From Lysobacter sp. FW306-1B-D06B (lineage in GTDB: Bacteria > Pseudomonadota > Gammaproteobacteria > Xanthomonadales > Xanthomonadaceae), in the NCBI RefSeq assembly GCF_038446665.1, contig NZ_CP151802.1, positions 3,906,001-3,970,000 on the forward strand: a DNA stretch of 64,000 nucleotides, written 5' to 3'. The notes beneath the pieces are model-generated. The model had not been told where the DNA came from. It did no database searches and worked only from the letters and a program-made list of their open reading frames with translations. Within the stretch, counting starts at the first letter, position 1. Every line of letters starts with the position of its first letter. A program made the translations under genes and the position numbers. Positions 36,985 through 45,732 of this stretch are shown piece after piece.

Positions 36985-37440
36985 TGCGTCACGCCGTCCG
37001 AAACATCACGTCATCCGGAGTATCACGTCATCCCGGCGAAGGCCGGGATCCAGGCTGTCACAGCCTTCCGACACCTCTCGTCATTCCAGCGAAAGCTGGA
37101 ATCCATTTTGCTGTTGCTGTTCATAGGCAGCGGGCAAGCGTGAAAAGACCCTGGAGAGTGCCGCCATGCGGCGGCCCAAAAGCCCCCGCCTTCGTGGGAA
37201 TGACGAGCAACGTCATCCCGGCGAAGGCCGGGATCCAGGCTGTCACGCCTTCCGCCATCTCACGTCATTCCAGCGAAGGCTGGAATCCATCTTGCTGTTG
37301 ATAGCCAACGGGGAAAGCGTGGAACGTCCCTGGATTCCCGCCTACGCGGGAATGACGGTGACGTGGTTTGCCGCGCAGGGAGTGCCCGCACGTTGAGGCC
37401 CTGGATCCCGGCCTTCGCCGGGATGACGGTGAGGGTAGGT
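36985..37440. repeat. composite palindromic repeat array C1
   Basis: A run of short palindromes between sdaA and the GGDEF-EAL gene: cgtcatcccggcgaaggccg (about 37028 and 37211), cattccagcgaaagctggaa (about 37084 and a variant at 37265), the block from tgaaaagaccctggagagtg to gcggcggccc (37141-37177), and cctggatcccggccttcgcc (about 37400). Frames read across this DNA are repeat-derived and not genes. The first 130 bases after sdaA (36854-36984) hold a gcc/ggc-rich stretch and nothing else recognisable. Confidence 0.85.
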
Positions 37441-37500
37441 GGCGGTGGCGGTGGCGGTGGCGGTGGCGGTGGCGGTGGCGGTGACGGTGACGGTGACGGT
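37441..37500 (+). repeat. hexanucleotide microsatellite (GGCGGT)x7 then (GACGGT)x3
   Basis: Ten contiguous hexamers with a single-base variant in the last three. A looser ctgttg repeat follows at about 37529-37548. The only ORFs across it are poly-Ala-Val or poly-Pro artefacts. Confidence 0.95.
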
Positions 37501-37696
37501 GGCTGTTGCTTTTGCTGCTGATATTTCTGTTGCTGTTGCTGTTGCAATCGAACAGCCTTTCAGGTCACTAGCCCCGAAGGGCGCCGCACATGGATGTGCG
37601 GCGGTGAGCGCTGAGCCATGGATGGCGAATCGCGAACGCGCCCTTGCGCTGTCCGGTCGTGGGATTGATCTGGGCCCACTGCCCTTTCTTTTGGTT

Positions 37697-37724
37697 ACTT
37701 TTCTTTGGGCAAGCAAAGAAAAGT
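37697..37724. repeat. AT-rich 11-bp hairpin
   Basis: Arms acttttctttg/caaagaaaagt around a ggcaag loop, perfect pairing, unusual for its low GC in this genome. Elements with this wording are common at transcript ends in xanthomonads and pseudomonads (recollection). Its neighbour gccgatcggaagct (37740) recurs at 54537. Confidence 0.8.
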
Positions 37725-37738
37725 GACCCGAGCGGCGT

Positions 37739-37966
37739 AGCCGATCGGAAGCTTTGCTATTGCTCCTTCTTTGAGAAGCCTGAGAAAGCCAAATCAAAAT
37801 GGATTCCAGCTTTCGCTGGAATGACGGTGACAAGGTTTGCCGTCATCGGAGTGCCCGCGCGCTGCGGGCCTGGATCCCGGCCTTCGCCGGGATGACGGTG
37901 GGTCGCCGCACAGGGAGTGCCCGTGCGCTACGGGCTTGGGTCCCGGCCTTCGCCAAGATGACGGAC
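37739..37966. repeat. composite palindromic repeat array C2
   Basis: Order of modules: gccgatcggaagct plus ctattgctccttcttt, then ggattccagctttcgctgga, then ggagtgcccgcgcg, then gcctggatcccggccttcgc, then a second ggagtgcccg/ggtcccgg unit. The same order of modules is found in array E at 54535-54766. Between 37966 and the FliA promoter there is only low-complexity C-rich DNA. Confidence 0.85.
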
Positions 37967-38084
37967 AGTGCCGAGCGGCGCCCCCACACGCGCCCTCCCA
38001 AGCCCCGCCCTACCGCCCACCGCGCCCAACCCACCGCCCGCACCACTCGCCAGATCCCATCAGACGAAAGTGCGAAATCCCCCC

Positions 38085-38111
38085 TAAAGTTTTCCCGGCC
38101 GCTGCCGATGG
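38085..38111 (+). promoter_or_regulatory. sigma-28 (FliA) type promoter
   Basis: taaagttt at 38085-38092, exactly 11 bases, then gccgatgg at 38104-38111. The family consensus is TAAAGTTT-N11-GCCGATAA, so 14 of 16 consensus bases match with perfect spacing. The start codon of the GGDEF-EAL gene is 43 bases downstream, preceded by a strong ggggagggg Shine-Dalgarno stretch. Confidence 0.85.
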
Positions 38112-38153
38112 TCATTGAGACCATAGGTCTGCTTCTCTGGGGAGGGGAGCGGC

Positions 38154-40550
38154 ATGCAGGGTACTTACGACTTCAGGGCGATCGTCCTGTCGTTTCTCAT
38201 CGCGTGGTTCGCGGCCTTCGTCGCGGTCCAACTGGCAGGCCGCGTACGCAGTGCGTCCGGACGCACCATGCCGGTGTGGGTGTGGGCCGGCGGCGCCGCC
38301 TTCGGGCTGGGCATCTGGTCGATGCATTTCACCGGCATGCTGGCCTTCCGCTTGCCCGTGCCGATGTACTACGACGTGCGCATGACCGTCGTGTCGCTGG
38401 TCGCCGCCGTGCTGTCGTGCGTGCTGGCGCTGTACGTGGCCGGCACGCGCCGGCGCAGCTTCGCGCAATTGCTGCTCGCCGCCGCGTTCATGGCGATGGG
38501 CATCGTCAGCATGCATTACCTGGGCATGGCCTCGATCACCTTCAGCCCCGGCGCGCTGTACTCGCCGTTCTGGGTGATCGCCTCGATCGTCGTCGCCCTT
38601 GCGGTGTCGCTGGTCGCGCTGCACCTGCTGACGCGCTTTTCGTGGATCGGCAACGAACCCAGCTTCGGCGTGCAGGTCGGTGCCGCCGCGTTGATGGCGC
38701 TGGGCGTGTGCGGCACGCATTACACGGGCATGGCAGCACTGCAGGTGGGGCCGGGCACGTTCTGCCTGACATCGCCGGGCGCTGTCCCGGGCGAACAACT
38801 GAGCCTGGTGATCGTCAGCATCGCCCTGCTCTACCTGGCGGCCATCACCATCGGCTCGCAGCGCGACCTGCATGCCAGCGAGCAGCGCTTCCGCGCGCTC
38901 GTCGACGGCGCGCCCGGCGCGATGATCATCGTGGAAGCCAACGGCCGCATTTCGCTGGCGAACGTGGAAGCCGAGCGCCTGCTCGGCTACACGCGCGGCG
39001 AGCTGGCCGGCCGCCCGATCGAGGTGCTGATCCCCTCGCGCCTGGTGCCCCGTTGCCCGGACGAACGCGCGCGCTTCCTGCAGGTGCAGCGCAAGCTGCA
39101 TGTGAGCGGCGGCGAGCACGAGCTGCACTGCCTGCGTCGCGATGGCAGCGAAATCCCGGTCGAATTCGGCCTGAGCCCGCTCGTCGTCCAGGGCCGGCGC
39201 GTCGTGGTGGCCTCGATCATGGACCTCACCGAGCGCAAGCAGGCCGAGGAGCGCATCGCGCGCCTGGCCTATTTCGACACGCTTACCGGCCTGCCGAACC
39301 GCAGCAAGTTCGAACTGCGCATGGAACAGGCGCTCGCCAGCGCCGGCACCGACGGCTTCGGCCTGATCTTCGCCGACCTGGACGGTTTCAAGGAGATCAA
39401 CGATTCGCTAGGCCACAGCGCCGGTGACCGCGTGCTGGCGCAGATCGCGCACCGTCTTCGCGAAGGCGTCGGCGAGCGCGGCGAGGTGTTCCGCTTCGGT
39501 GGCGACGAATTCATCGTCCTGCTGCCCAGCGGCTCGCCCACGCGCGATGCGGGCATCGCCGAAGAACTGATCCGCCGCGTCGCCGTGCCGATGTGGATGG
39601 AAGGCGAGCAGCTCGGCGTCACGCTGAGCCTGGGCAGCGTGCGCCATCCCGAGCACGGCCGCGATCACGACCAGTTGCTCAAGCGCGCCGACATCGCGAT
39701 GTACCAGGCCAAGGGCGCCGGCAAGAACGTGCACCTGCGCTTCCTGCCCGACATGGAAGCCTCGGTGACGCGCCGCTTCGCCATGCTCAACGAACTGCGC
39801 AACGCGCAGGAGCTGGGGCAGCTGGTGCTGCTCTACCAGCCGATGATCGAACTGCGCACGCGCCGCATCATCGGCGCCGAAGCGCTGGTGTACTGGGATC
39901 ATCCGCGCCACGGCCGCATCACGCCGTCCACGTTCATTCCGGTGGCCGAAGAACACGGTCTGATCGAATCGCTCGGCGAATGGGTGCTGGAAGAAGCCGT
40001 GCGCCAGTCCGCCGCGTGGCGCGCGAACGGGCTGCCGCCGCTGCGACTGGCGGTGAACGTCTCCAGCGCGCAGTTCCGCGACGCGTCCCGCCTGCGCAAC
40101 GCGGTCGACCGCGTGCTGCGCCGCCACGGCTTTCCGGCCGACAGCCTGGAGCTGGAGATCACCGAGCGCCAGATCATGCACGACCCGCAATCCAGCATCG
40201 CCACGATGGTCGCGCTGTCCGAACTGGGCGTGGCGATGGCGCTGGACGACTTCGGCACCGGCTATTCCAGCCTGAGCCACCTGCGCGACTTCCCGCTGCG
40301 CAAGCTCAAGATCGACCGCAGCTTCACCGACCAGATCGACCGCGACCCGCAGGGGCTGGCGATCGTGCGTGCGGTGTGCGAACTGGGCCGCAACCTGGGC
40401 ATGCAGGTCGTCGCCGAGGGCGTGGAGCGCGAGGCGCAGGTCGCGCCGCTGTTGGGGGTGGACTGCGCGCTTGTGCAGGGCTTCCTGTTCGGCGCGCCGA
40501 TGTCGGCGGCGGAGTTCGAGCGGCGCATGCCTCGCCCCGTGCCGGCCTGA
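38154..40550 (+). CDS. MHYT-PAS-GGDEF-EAL cyclic-di-GMP enzyme
   Basis: 798 residues. The N-terminal seven-helix MHYT sensor (about 1-240) carries SMHFTGM, SMHYLGM and THYTGM, thought to bind copper and sense a diatomic gas. A PAS domain follows (about 245-360), then GGDEF with intact GGDEF at 449-453, then EAL with E576-A577-L578, VNVSSAQFR, ELEITE, LDDFGTGYSSL and LKIDRS all present. Both diguanylate cyclase and phosphodiesterase activities look possible. The FliA-type promoter upstream suggests co-regulation with late flagellar genes. Confidence 0.96.
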   Translation: MQGTYDFRAIVLSFLIAWFAAFVAVQLAGRVRSASGRTMPVWVWAGGAAFGLGIWSMHFTGMLAFRLPVPMYYDVRMTVVSLVAAVLSCVLALYVAGTRRRSFAQLLLAAAFMAMGIVSMHYLGMASITFSPGALYSPFWVIASIVVALAVSLVALHLLTRFSWIGNEPSFGVQVGAAALMALGVCGTHYTGMAALQVGPGTFCLTSPGAVPGEQLSLVIVSIALLYLAAITIGSQRDLHASEQRFRALVDGAPGAMIIVEANGRISLANVEAERLLGYTRGELAGRPIEVLIPSRLVPRCPDERARFLQVQRKLHVSGGEHELHCLRRDGSEIPVEFGLSPLVVQGRRVVVASIMDLTERKQAEERIARLAYFDTLTGLPNRSKFELRMEQALASAGTDGFGLIFADLDGFKEINDSLGHSAGDRVLAQIAHRLREGVGERGEVFRFGGDEFIVLLPSGSPTRDAGIAEELIRRVAVPMWMEGEQLGVTLSLGSVRHPEHGRDHDQLLKRADIAMYQAKGAGKNVHLRFLPDMEASVTRRFAMLNELRNAQELGQLVLLYQPMIELRTRRIIGAEALVYWDHPRHGRITPSTFIPVAEEHGLIESLGEWVLEEAVRQSAAWRANGLPPLRLAVNVSSAQFRDASRLRNAVDRVLRRHGFPADSLELEITERQIMHDPQSSIATMVALSELGVAMALDDFGTGYSSLSHLRDFPLRKLKIDRSFTDQIDRDPQGLAIVRAVCELGRNLGMQVVAEGVEREAQVAPLLGVDCALVQGFLFGAPMSAAEFERRMPRPVPA

Positions 40551-40644
40551 CGCGACTGGATGGCGGCGGAATGGGGCCGAGCCCTCATCCCGCCTGCGCA
40601 CCCCCGCGCGTACCATCCGGCCACGCCCGCCGGAGCGCCCGCCC

Positions 40645-43476
40645 ATGCCAGCCCCCCGCCTGAGTCGCAGGGATTTCCTCAAGAGCAGCGTGATCGCCGG
40701 CATCGGCGTCTACATCGCCGCGCCGGGAAGCGCCGCGCTGGCGGCGTTGTTCGAACGCGAGCGCCTGCGGCCCCTGCCCTGGGACGCGCGCAACGGCACG
40801 ATCCGCTACCGCACCGATGCCACGGCCAAGGTCACCGGCGAGAAGGTCTTCAGCTTCGACATGCGCGGGCGCGACCTGCCCGGCTGGCCGGACACGCAAT
40901 CGCACGCGATGCTGCTGCGCGCCACGCGCGCCGACCGCGTGTATGCCGGCGTCGACCTGTCGGTGCTCGGCGATGCGCTCAAGCCCGACCGCATCGTCAC
41001 CGCCGCCGACTTGCAACGCGATGGCGTGGCATTCCCCGCGTTCTACGGGCAGGACATGCTGCTGCCGGAAGGCAGCACGCCCGCCTACCTCGGCCACGCG
41101 GTGGCGCTGCTGGTGTGGCACGACTTCGCGCGTTTCCGCGCCGCCAAGAACGCGCTGCGCTTCCGCGACGACATCGTCCGCTGGGGCGCGCAGACCGGGC
41201 CGCTGGATCGCCCGCCGTGGGCGGCGTTCCGCTACGTGCGCGTCGGCGGCGCGACGGCGTTCGATGGCGACGCGTATTCGAGCCTGAAGGACACGCCGCT
41301 GTTTCCTTCCGGCTTCGATCGCAAGCGCCCGCTGTGGCCGCAGGCCAACCCGAACGGCGCGCTGGACGCGCAGGGCGCCGCGTTCGCCGCGCGCATGGCC
41401 GAAGAACTGTCGAATCCTTCCGACGCCACGCTGGTGCTGGAGCGTGAGTACTTCTCGCAATCCATCGACACCGCCGCGCTGGAACCCGACAACGGCAACG
41501 CCTGGTTCGATGCGGCCACCGCGACGCTGCACCTGGTCAGCGCCACGCAGTCGCCGCAGGAAGTGGCCGCGGCCGGCGCGCGGATGCTGGCCGACAGCCG
41601 CCTTGGCGTGCGCAACCTCGTGCTGCATCCCTGCTACACCGTCGGTTACGGCTCCAAGGATCACAACCCGTTTCCGTTCATTGCATTGATGGCCGGCCTG
41701 TACGGCGACGGCCGGCCGGTGCGGCTGGCGAACGATCGCTACGAGCAGTTCCAGACCAGCCTCAAGCGCCACAGCTTCCGCATGCGCTATCGCATGTCGG
41801 TGGACCGCGCGAGCGGCAAGTTCCAGGTGTTCCAGGCCGACATGACCGGCGACGGCGGCGGGCGCCAGAACTTCTCGCCATCGGTGTGCCTGGTCGCGGC
41901 GACGGCGGCGCAGTCGATCTACTACTTCCCGCGCAGCGACCTGGCGAGCACGGTGATCTCTTCGCGCGCGCTCGATGCAGGATCGGCACGCGGCTACGGC
42001 ACGCTCCAGAGCATGGGCGCGACCGAGATGATGGTCGACGAGATCGCCTCGCAGCTGGGCGTGGATCCGATCGAACTTCGCCAGCGCAACGTCTTCACCT
42101 CGGGGATGAAGAACACGCAGGGCGCGATTCCCGGCGGCGCGCAGCGTGCCGACGAAGTGCTCGCACGCTGCCGCGCGCATCCGCTGTGGACGGAGCGCGA
42201 ACAGCGCAAGAAGGACTTCGAGGCCGCCCATCCGGGTCGTCGCTACGGCGTGGGCTTCGGTTGCGTGCAGAAGGATTTCGGAACGGGCGCAGAAGCCGCA
42301 TTCGCCGAAGTGTCCCTGTCGAAGGACGGCCGCCTGCTGCTGCGCCACATCGGCGTTGAAATGGGCACCGGCATGGCGACGAGCCAGGCGGCGGTGTGCA
42401 TTGGCTGGCTCGGCCGGCCGGCCGACGAAGTCCGCACGGGCGAGAGCGAGTGGCCCGAACTGCCGATGATCGAAACCGGCGACCCGTGGCTGATGGCGCA
42501 GGCCGAACAGGACCGCCACGTCGGCGATCCGCGCTGGACGCCCAACCGCGTCAGCCCGAGCAGCGCGAGCAATTCCGCTTACTTCTTCAGCCATGCCACG
42601 CGCGAAGCGGCGCGACTGCTGTTCACGCAGGGGCTGTGGCCGGCGGCATTGGCGATCTGGGGACGCGGGTTCGGCGGCGGCCAGCTCGCGCCGCTCATCG
42701 TGCGTCGCGAAGACGCACGCTGGATCGACGGCAAGCTCACCGCCGGCGGCATGACGCCGCTGCCGCTGGCGTCGCTGGTGACCACGGCTTACGAGATGGG
42801 CCTGGCGACGGGCGCGATCGTGCACACGTTCAATCGCTGGCAGTGGGCGGAGGCGGAGTTCCCGCTCGACGGCGACGACGCGCGACTGCCGCTGGACGGC
42901 ATCGCGCTGCGCTGGGGCGACGGCAGCGGCGCCGGCAAGGGCACCCCCACCGCCAACGGCTATCGCATGATCGAACGCACGCGCGCGCACTACCCGCCCA
43001 CGCAGCGCAACAACGCCGGCGTCGTGTACTACAGCGCGATCGGCACCCTCGCCGAGGTCGCCGTGGACACCGGCAACGGCCGCGTCGAACTGCTCAACCA
43101 CCATTCGGTTCTGGAGTGCGGCAACGCGATCGTGCCGCAGCTGGTTTCCGGCCAGTTGCAGGGCGGGCTGGCGATGGGCATCGGCCACGCGCTGCACGAA
43201 TACCTGCCGTTGTACGAGGACGGCCCCGGCAACGGCACCTGGAACTTCAACCGCTACACGCTGCCGCGCGCGCGCGACGTCGCCGTCTGGTCGCAGAGCG
43301 GCGAGGTGCTGCCGCCGCTGTCGGACACCGACCCGCCCAAGGGCATGGCCGAAGTGGTGATGATCGCCGTCGTCCCCGCCATCGTGAACGCCCTCGCGCA
43401 TGCGACGGGCCATCGTTTCCGCGAACTCCCGGTCACGCCGGAGAAGGTGCGCGCCGCACTGGAGCAGGCGACATGA
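40645..43476 (+). CDS. molybdopterin-dependent aldehyde oxidoreductase large subunit, Tat-exported
   Basis: 943 residues from the ATG at 40645. The Tat signal SRRDFLKSSVIAGIGVYIAA indicates export of the folded enzyme. The body belongs to the xanthine dehydrogenase/isoquinoline 1-oxidoreductase large-subunit family: ARGYGTLQSMGATEMMVDEI, VEMGTGMATSQA, and the late active-site stretch TDPPKGMAEVV with the conserved glutamate. It overlaps the 2Fe-2S subunit gene (ATGA), and a triheme cytochrome follows. The substrate, an aldehyde or N-heterocycle, cannot be specified. Confidence 0.92.
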   Translation: MPAPRLSRRDFLKSSVIAGIGVYIAAPGSAALAALFERERLRPLPWDARNGTIRYRTDATAKVTGEKVFSFDMRGRDLPGWPDTQSHAMLLRATRADRVYAGVDLSVLGDALKPDRIVTAADLQRDGVAFPAFYGQDMLLPEGSTPAYLGHAVALLVWHDFARFRAAKNALRFRDDIVRWGAQTGPLDRPPWAAFRYVRVGGATAFDGDAYSSLKDTPLFPSGFDRKRPLWPQANPNGALDAQGAAFAARMAEELSNPSDATLVLEREYFSQSIDTAALEPDNGNAWFDAATATLHLVSATQSPQEVAAAGARMLADSRLGVRNLVLHPCYTVGYGSKDHNPFPFIALMAGLYGDGRPVRLANDRYEQFQTSLKRHSFRMRYRMSVDRASGKFQVFQADMTGDGGGRQNFSPSVCLVAATAAQSIYYFPRSDLASTVISSRALDAGSARGYGTLQSMGATEMMVDEIASQLGVDPIELRQRNVFTSGMKNTQGAIPGGAQRADEVLARCRAHPLWTEREQRKKDFEAAHPGRRYGVGFGCVQKDFGTGAEAAFAEVSLSKDGRLLLRHIGVEMGTGMATSQAAVCIGWLGRPADEVRTGESEWPELPMIETGDPWLMAQAEQDRHVGDPRWTPNRVSPSSASNSAYFFSHATREAARLLFTQGLWPAALAIWGRGFGGGQLAPLIVRREDARWIDGKLTAGGMTPLPLASLVTTAYEMGLATGAIVHTFNRWQWAEAEFPLDGDDARLPLDGIALRWGDGSGAGKGTPTANGYRMIERTRAHYPPTQRNNAGVVYYSAIGTLAEVAVDTGNGRVELLNHHSVLECGNAIVPQLVSGQLQGGLAMGIGHALHEYLPLYEDGPGNGTWNFNRYTLPRARDVAVWSQSGEVLPPLSDTDPPKGMAEVVMIAVVPAIVNALAHATGHRFRELPVTPEKVRAALEQAT

Positions 43477-44033
43477 GCACCCTCCCCGCCCGCACGCGCC
43501 CGCTCACGCTGAAGGTCAACGGCCGTTCGCACGGGCCGATCGACGTGCCCGAGGACATGATGCTGGTCGATGTCCTGCACGAGTACCTCGGCCTCACCGG
43601 CACGCGTTTCGCCTGCGGGCAGGGCGAATGCCGCGCGTGCACGGTGATCGTCGACGACGCGCACGGCACGCGCGAGATGCGCAGTTGCATCACCGGCGCG
43701 CACTACTTCGCCGACAAGCCTATCCGCACCGTTGAAGGCCATGCGCGACGCGATGAGTCCGGTCGCATCGTGGAACTCTCGCCGGTGCAGCAAACCTTCC
43801 TCGATCACTTCAGCTTCCAGTGCGGCTATTGCACGCCCGGCTTCGTCAACGCGGCGACGGTCTTGCTGGAGAAGCTGGCGAAGGCGCCGGTGGCGAAGGC
43901 GCGCGTGGAGGCGACGATCCTGGAAGCGCTCGACCCGCACCTGTGCCGTTGCACGGGTTACGTGCGCTACTTCGAGGCGGTGAAGGAACTGGTGTTGAAG
44001 ACGCCCGGCCTGGTGCGGGAGGACGCGCCATGA
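43473..44033 (+). CDS. 2Fe-2S subunit of molybdenum hydroxylase
   Basis: 186 residues. The first cluster (plant-ferredoxin type) is ligated by C48, C53, C56 and C72; the second by C117, C120, C158 and C160 in CGYCTPGF and CRCTGY. This is the standard two-cluster small subunit of the xanthine-dehydrogenase family. It lacks its own signal peptide, so it is probably co-exported with the Tat-tagged large subunit. It overlaps both neighbours by ATGA. Confidence 0.94.
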   Translation: MSTLPARTRPLTLKVNGRSHGPIDVPEDMMLVDVLHEYLGLTGTRFACGQGECRACTVIVDDAHGTREMRSCITGAHYFADKPIRTVEGHARRDESGRIVELSPVQQTFLDHFSFQCGYCTPGFVNAATVLLEKLAKAPVAKARVEATILEALDPHLCRCTGYVRYFEAVKELVLKTPGLVREDAP

Positions 44034-45304
44034 ACCGGTCCTTCGCGCATGTGGCGCTCAAGTTGCTCGCGCTGATCGTGCTCGCCGTGCTGTTGATCGC
44101 CGCAGCGACGGCGGTGTCGCGCTGGTGGCATTCGCGCGGCCCGGTGCAGAAGGCCGCCGCGACCGCGGAACAGCTCGAGCGTGGCCGCACTCTCGTGCTC
44201 GCCGCCGATTGCGCCGCCTGCCACACCGCCGACAACGGCGCGCCCTTCGCCGGCGGCGTGCCGCTGGCATCGGCGTTCGGCACGCTGCACGGCACCAACA
44301 TCACGCCCGATCCCGAACACGGCATCGGCCGCTACACGGCCGATGATTTCTTCGACGCGTTGACGAAGGGCAAGGCGCGCGACGGCCATCCGCTCTACCC
44401 GGCGATGCCGTACGTGTCCTACCGCCGCATGGCGCGCGAGGACAGCGACGCGATGTATGCGTACCTGATGAACCGGCCCGCGGTGAACGTGGCCAACGCG
44501 CGCAACGACGTGAACTTCCCCGCGAACATCCGCACCTTCCTGCACGGCTGGAAGCTGCTGTTCGCGCGGCGCGACATCCCGGCTTCATCGCAGGGCGACT
44601 CCGCGCAATGGCAGCGCGGCCGCTACCTCGTCGACACGCTCGGCCACTGCGGCGAATGCCACACGCCACGCGGCGTGCTCGGCCAGCTCAAGGTCGACCG
44701 CACGCTGCACGGCAACGCCGACTTCGGCCGCTTCGCCGTGCCGGACATCACGCCCGCGGGCCTCGCCGCGCGCGGCTGGGACGCGGCGACGCTGCACCAG
44801 TACCTGTCCACCGGCGTGAGCCCGCGCGCGGTGGCGTCGGACGAGATGCTCAAGGTGGTGAACCTGTCGACGAGCCGGCTGGCACCGGCCGATGTCGAGG
44901 CGATCGTCACTTACCTGCTCGGCGATCGCGCGCCCGCGCCGACGCCGTTCGCCGTAGCGGCCGCGACCGACGACGCGCCTGCGCGACGCACCTACTTCGA
45001 CCTCTGCGCCGGCTGCCACGGCCGCGACGGCGAAGGCGTGCCGAACGTCGCCCCCGACCTTCGCGCCAACAGCAGCGTGCGCGAAGCCAATCCGCACAAC
45101 CTCATCGTCGCCATGCTCGACGGCCTGCCCGTGCACGACCTGCCCGGCATCGCGCGGATGCAGGACATGCCGGCGTTCGGCGAGGAACTGGACGACGCAC
45201 AGATCGCGTCGCTCGCCACGTGGATGCGCCAGCGTTACGGCGGGCAGGACGCGGTCGTCGATGCCTCGGCGGTGCGGGAGCTGCGCGAGGCGGACTCGCA
45301 CTGA
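44030..45304 (+). CDS. membrane-anchored triheme c-type cytochrome
   Basis: 424 residues. One N-terminal TM helix (about 8-27) anchors three cytochrome c domains with haem sites C61-A-A-C-H65, C207-G-E-C-H211 and C326-A-G-C-H330. This matches the triheme subunits of alcohol/aldehyde dehydrogenases such as AdhB and the IorAB-linked cytochromes. The start overlaps the 2Fe-2S gene's stop. It probably passes electrons from the molybdenum enzyme to ubiquinone or an oxidase at the periplasmic face. Confidence 0.94.
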   Translation: MNRSFAHVALKLLALIVLAVLLIAAATAVSRWWHSRGPVQKAAATAEQLERGRTLVLAADCAACHTADNGAPFAGGVPLASAFGTLHGTNITPDPEHGIGRYTADDFFDALTKGKARDGHPLYPAMPYVSYRRMAREDSDAMYAYLMNRPAVNVANARNDVNFPANIRTFLHGWKLLFARRDIPASSQGDSAQWQRGRYLVDTLGHCGECHTPRGVLGQLKVDRTLHGNADFGRFAVPDITPAGLAARGWDAATLHQYLSTGVSPRAVASDEMLKVVNLSTSRLAPADVEAIVTYLLGDRAPAPTPFAVAAATDDAPARRTYFDLCAGCHGRDGEGVPNVAPDLRANSSVREANPHNLIVAMLDGLPVHDLPGIARMQDMPAFGEELDDAQIASLATWMRQRYGGQDAVVDASAVRELREADSH

Positions 45305-45362
45305 AGCCGGCGGCAAGCCGGGCGAGTCCACTCGACATACGGCCTGTCCGATCCGGCCCGCT

Positions 45363-45383
45363 CGAATGTCTGCAAGACATTCG
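45363..45383. promoter_or_regulatory. perfect inverted repeat downstream of the cytochrome gene
   Basis: Nine-base arms cgaatgtct and agacattcg separated by gca. There is no T run, so it is as likely to be an operator as a terminator. It lies in the 428-bp gap that leads to the chitinase gene, 115 bases upstream of the second palindrome. Confidence 0.55.
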
Positions 45384-45498
45384 TTAAACCCCTGTGATGC
45401 CCGGCCTTAATCGGTGTGACCGGCGTTCGCGTCCGTCGGCAAAGCCCGATGCGTCGGCAGAAATTGCGGGATGGATCACGGTTTAACGCCGATCACGC

Positions 45499-45512
45499 TG
45501 ACAACGTTGTCA
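45499..45512. promoter_or_regulatory. LacI-family-type operator upstream of the chitinase gene
   Basis: Perfect 14-base palindrome tgacaacgttgtca with the central CG typical of LacI/PurR-family sites. It resembles the NagR operators I recall for N-acetylglucosamine regulons in Shewanella. The chitinase starts 220 bases downstream. The regulator gene is not in this window. Confidence 0.6.
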
Positions 45513-45732
45513 CCCATCGACCCGGCCTCCCCACTCGGCACGAAGCCGTCGGCCCAGGTCGCCTACTCGCCGGAGGTGAGCGTGTCGGATCCGAACCGCC
45601 AGTACGGCCGCATTCGACACGCGCACCGCGTGCGACGCCCCGCGTCGCACCGCTCCGGCAGCACCGACAAGGACTAGGCGCCGGCCCGTTCCGGGTCCGG
45701 CATGTGTGTGGCGGTCAATGGGAGGGAAGCTC

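Noticed and set aside
36861..37895. Several ORFs of 70-150 codons in the sdaA-GGDEF gap, including poly-Ala-Val and poly-Pro frames
   Set aside because: They translate the hexamer microsatellite and the dispersed palindromes. They have no ribosome-binding site and no family resemblance.
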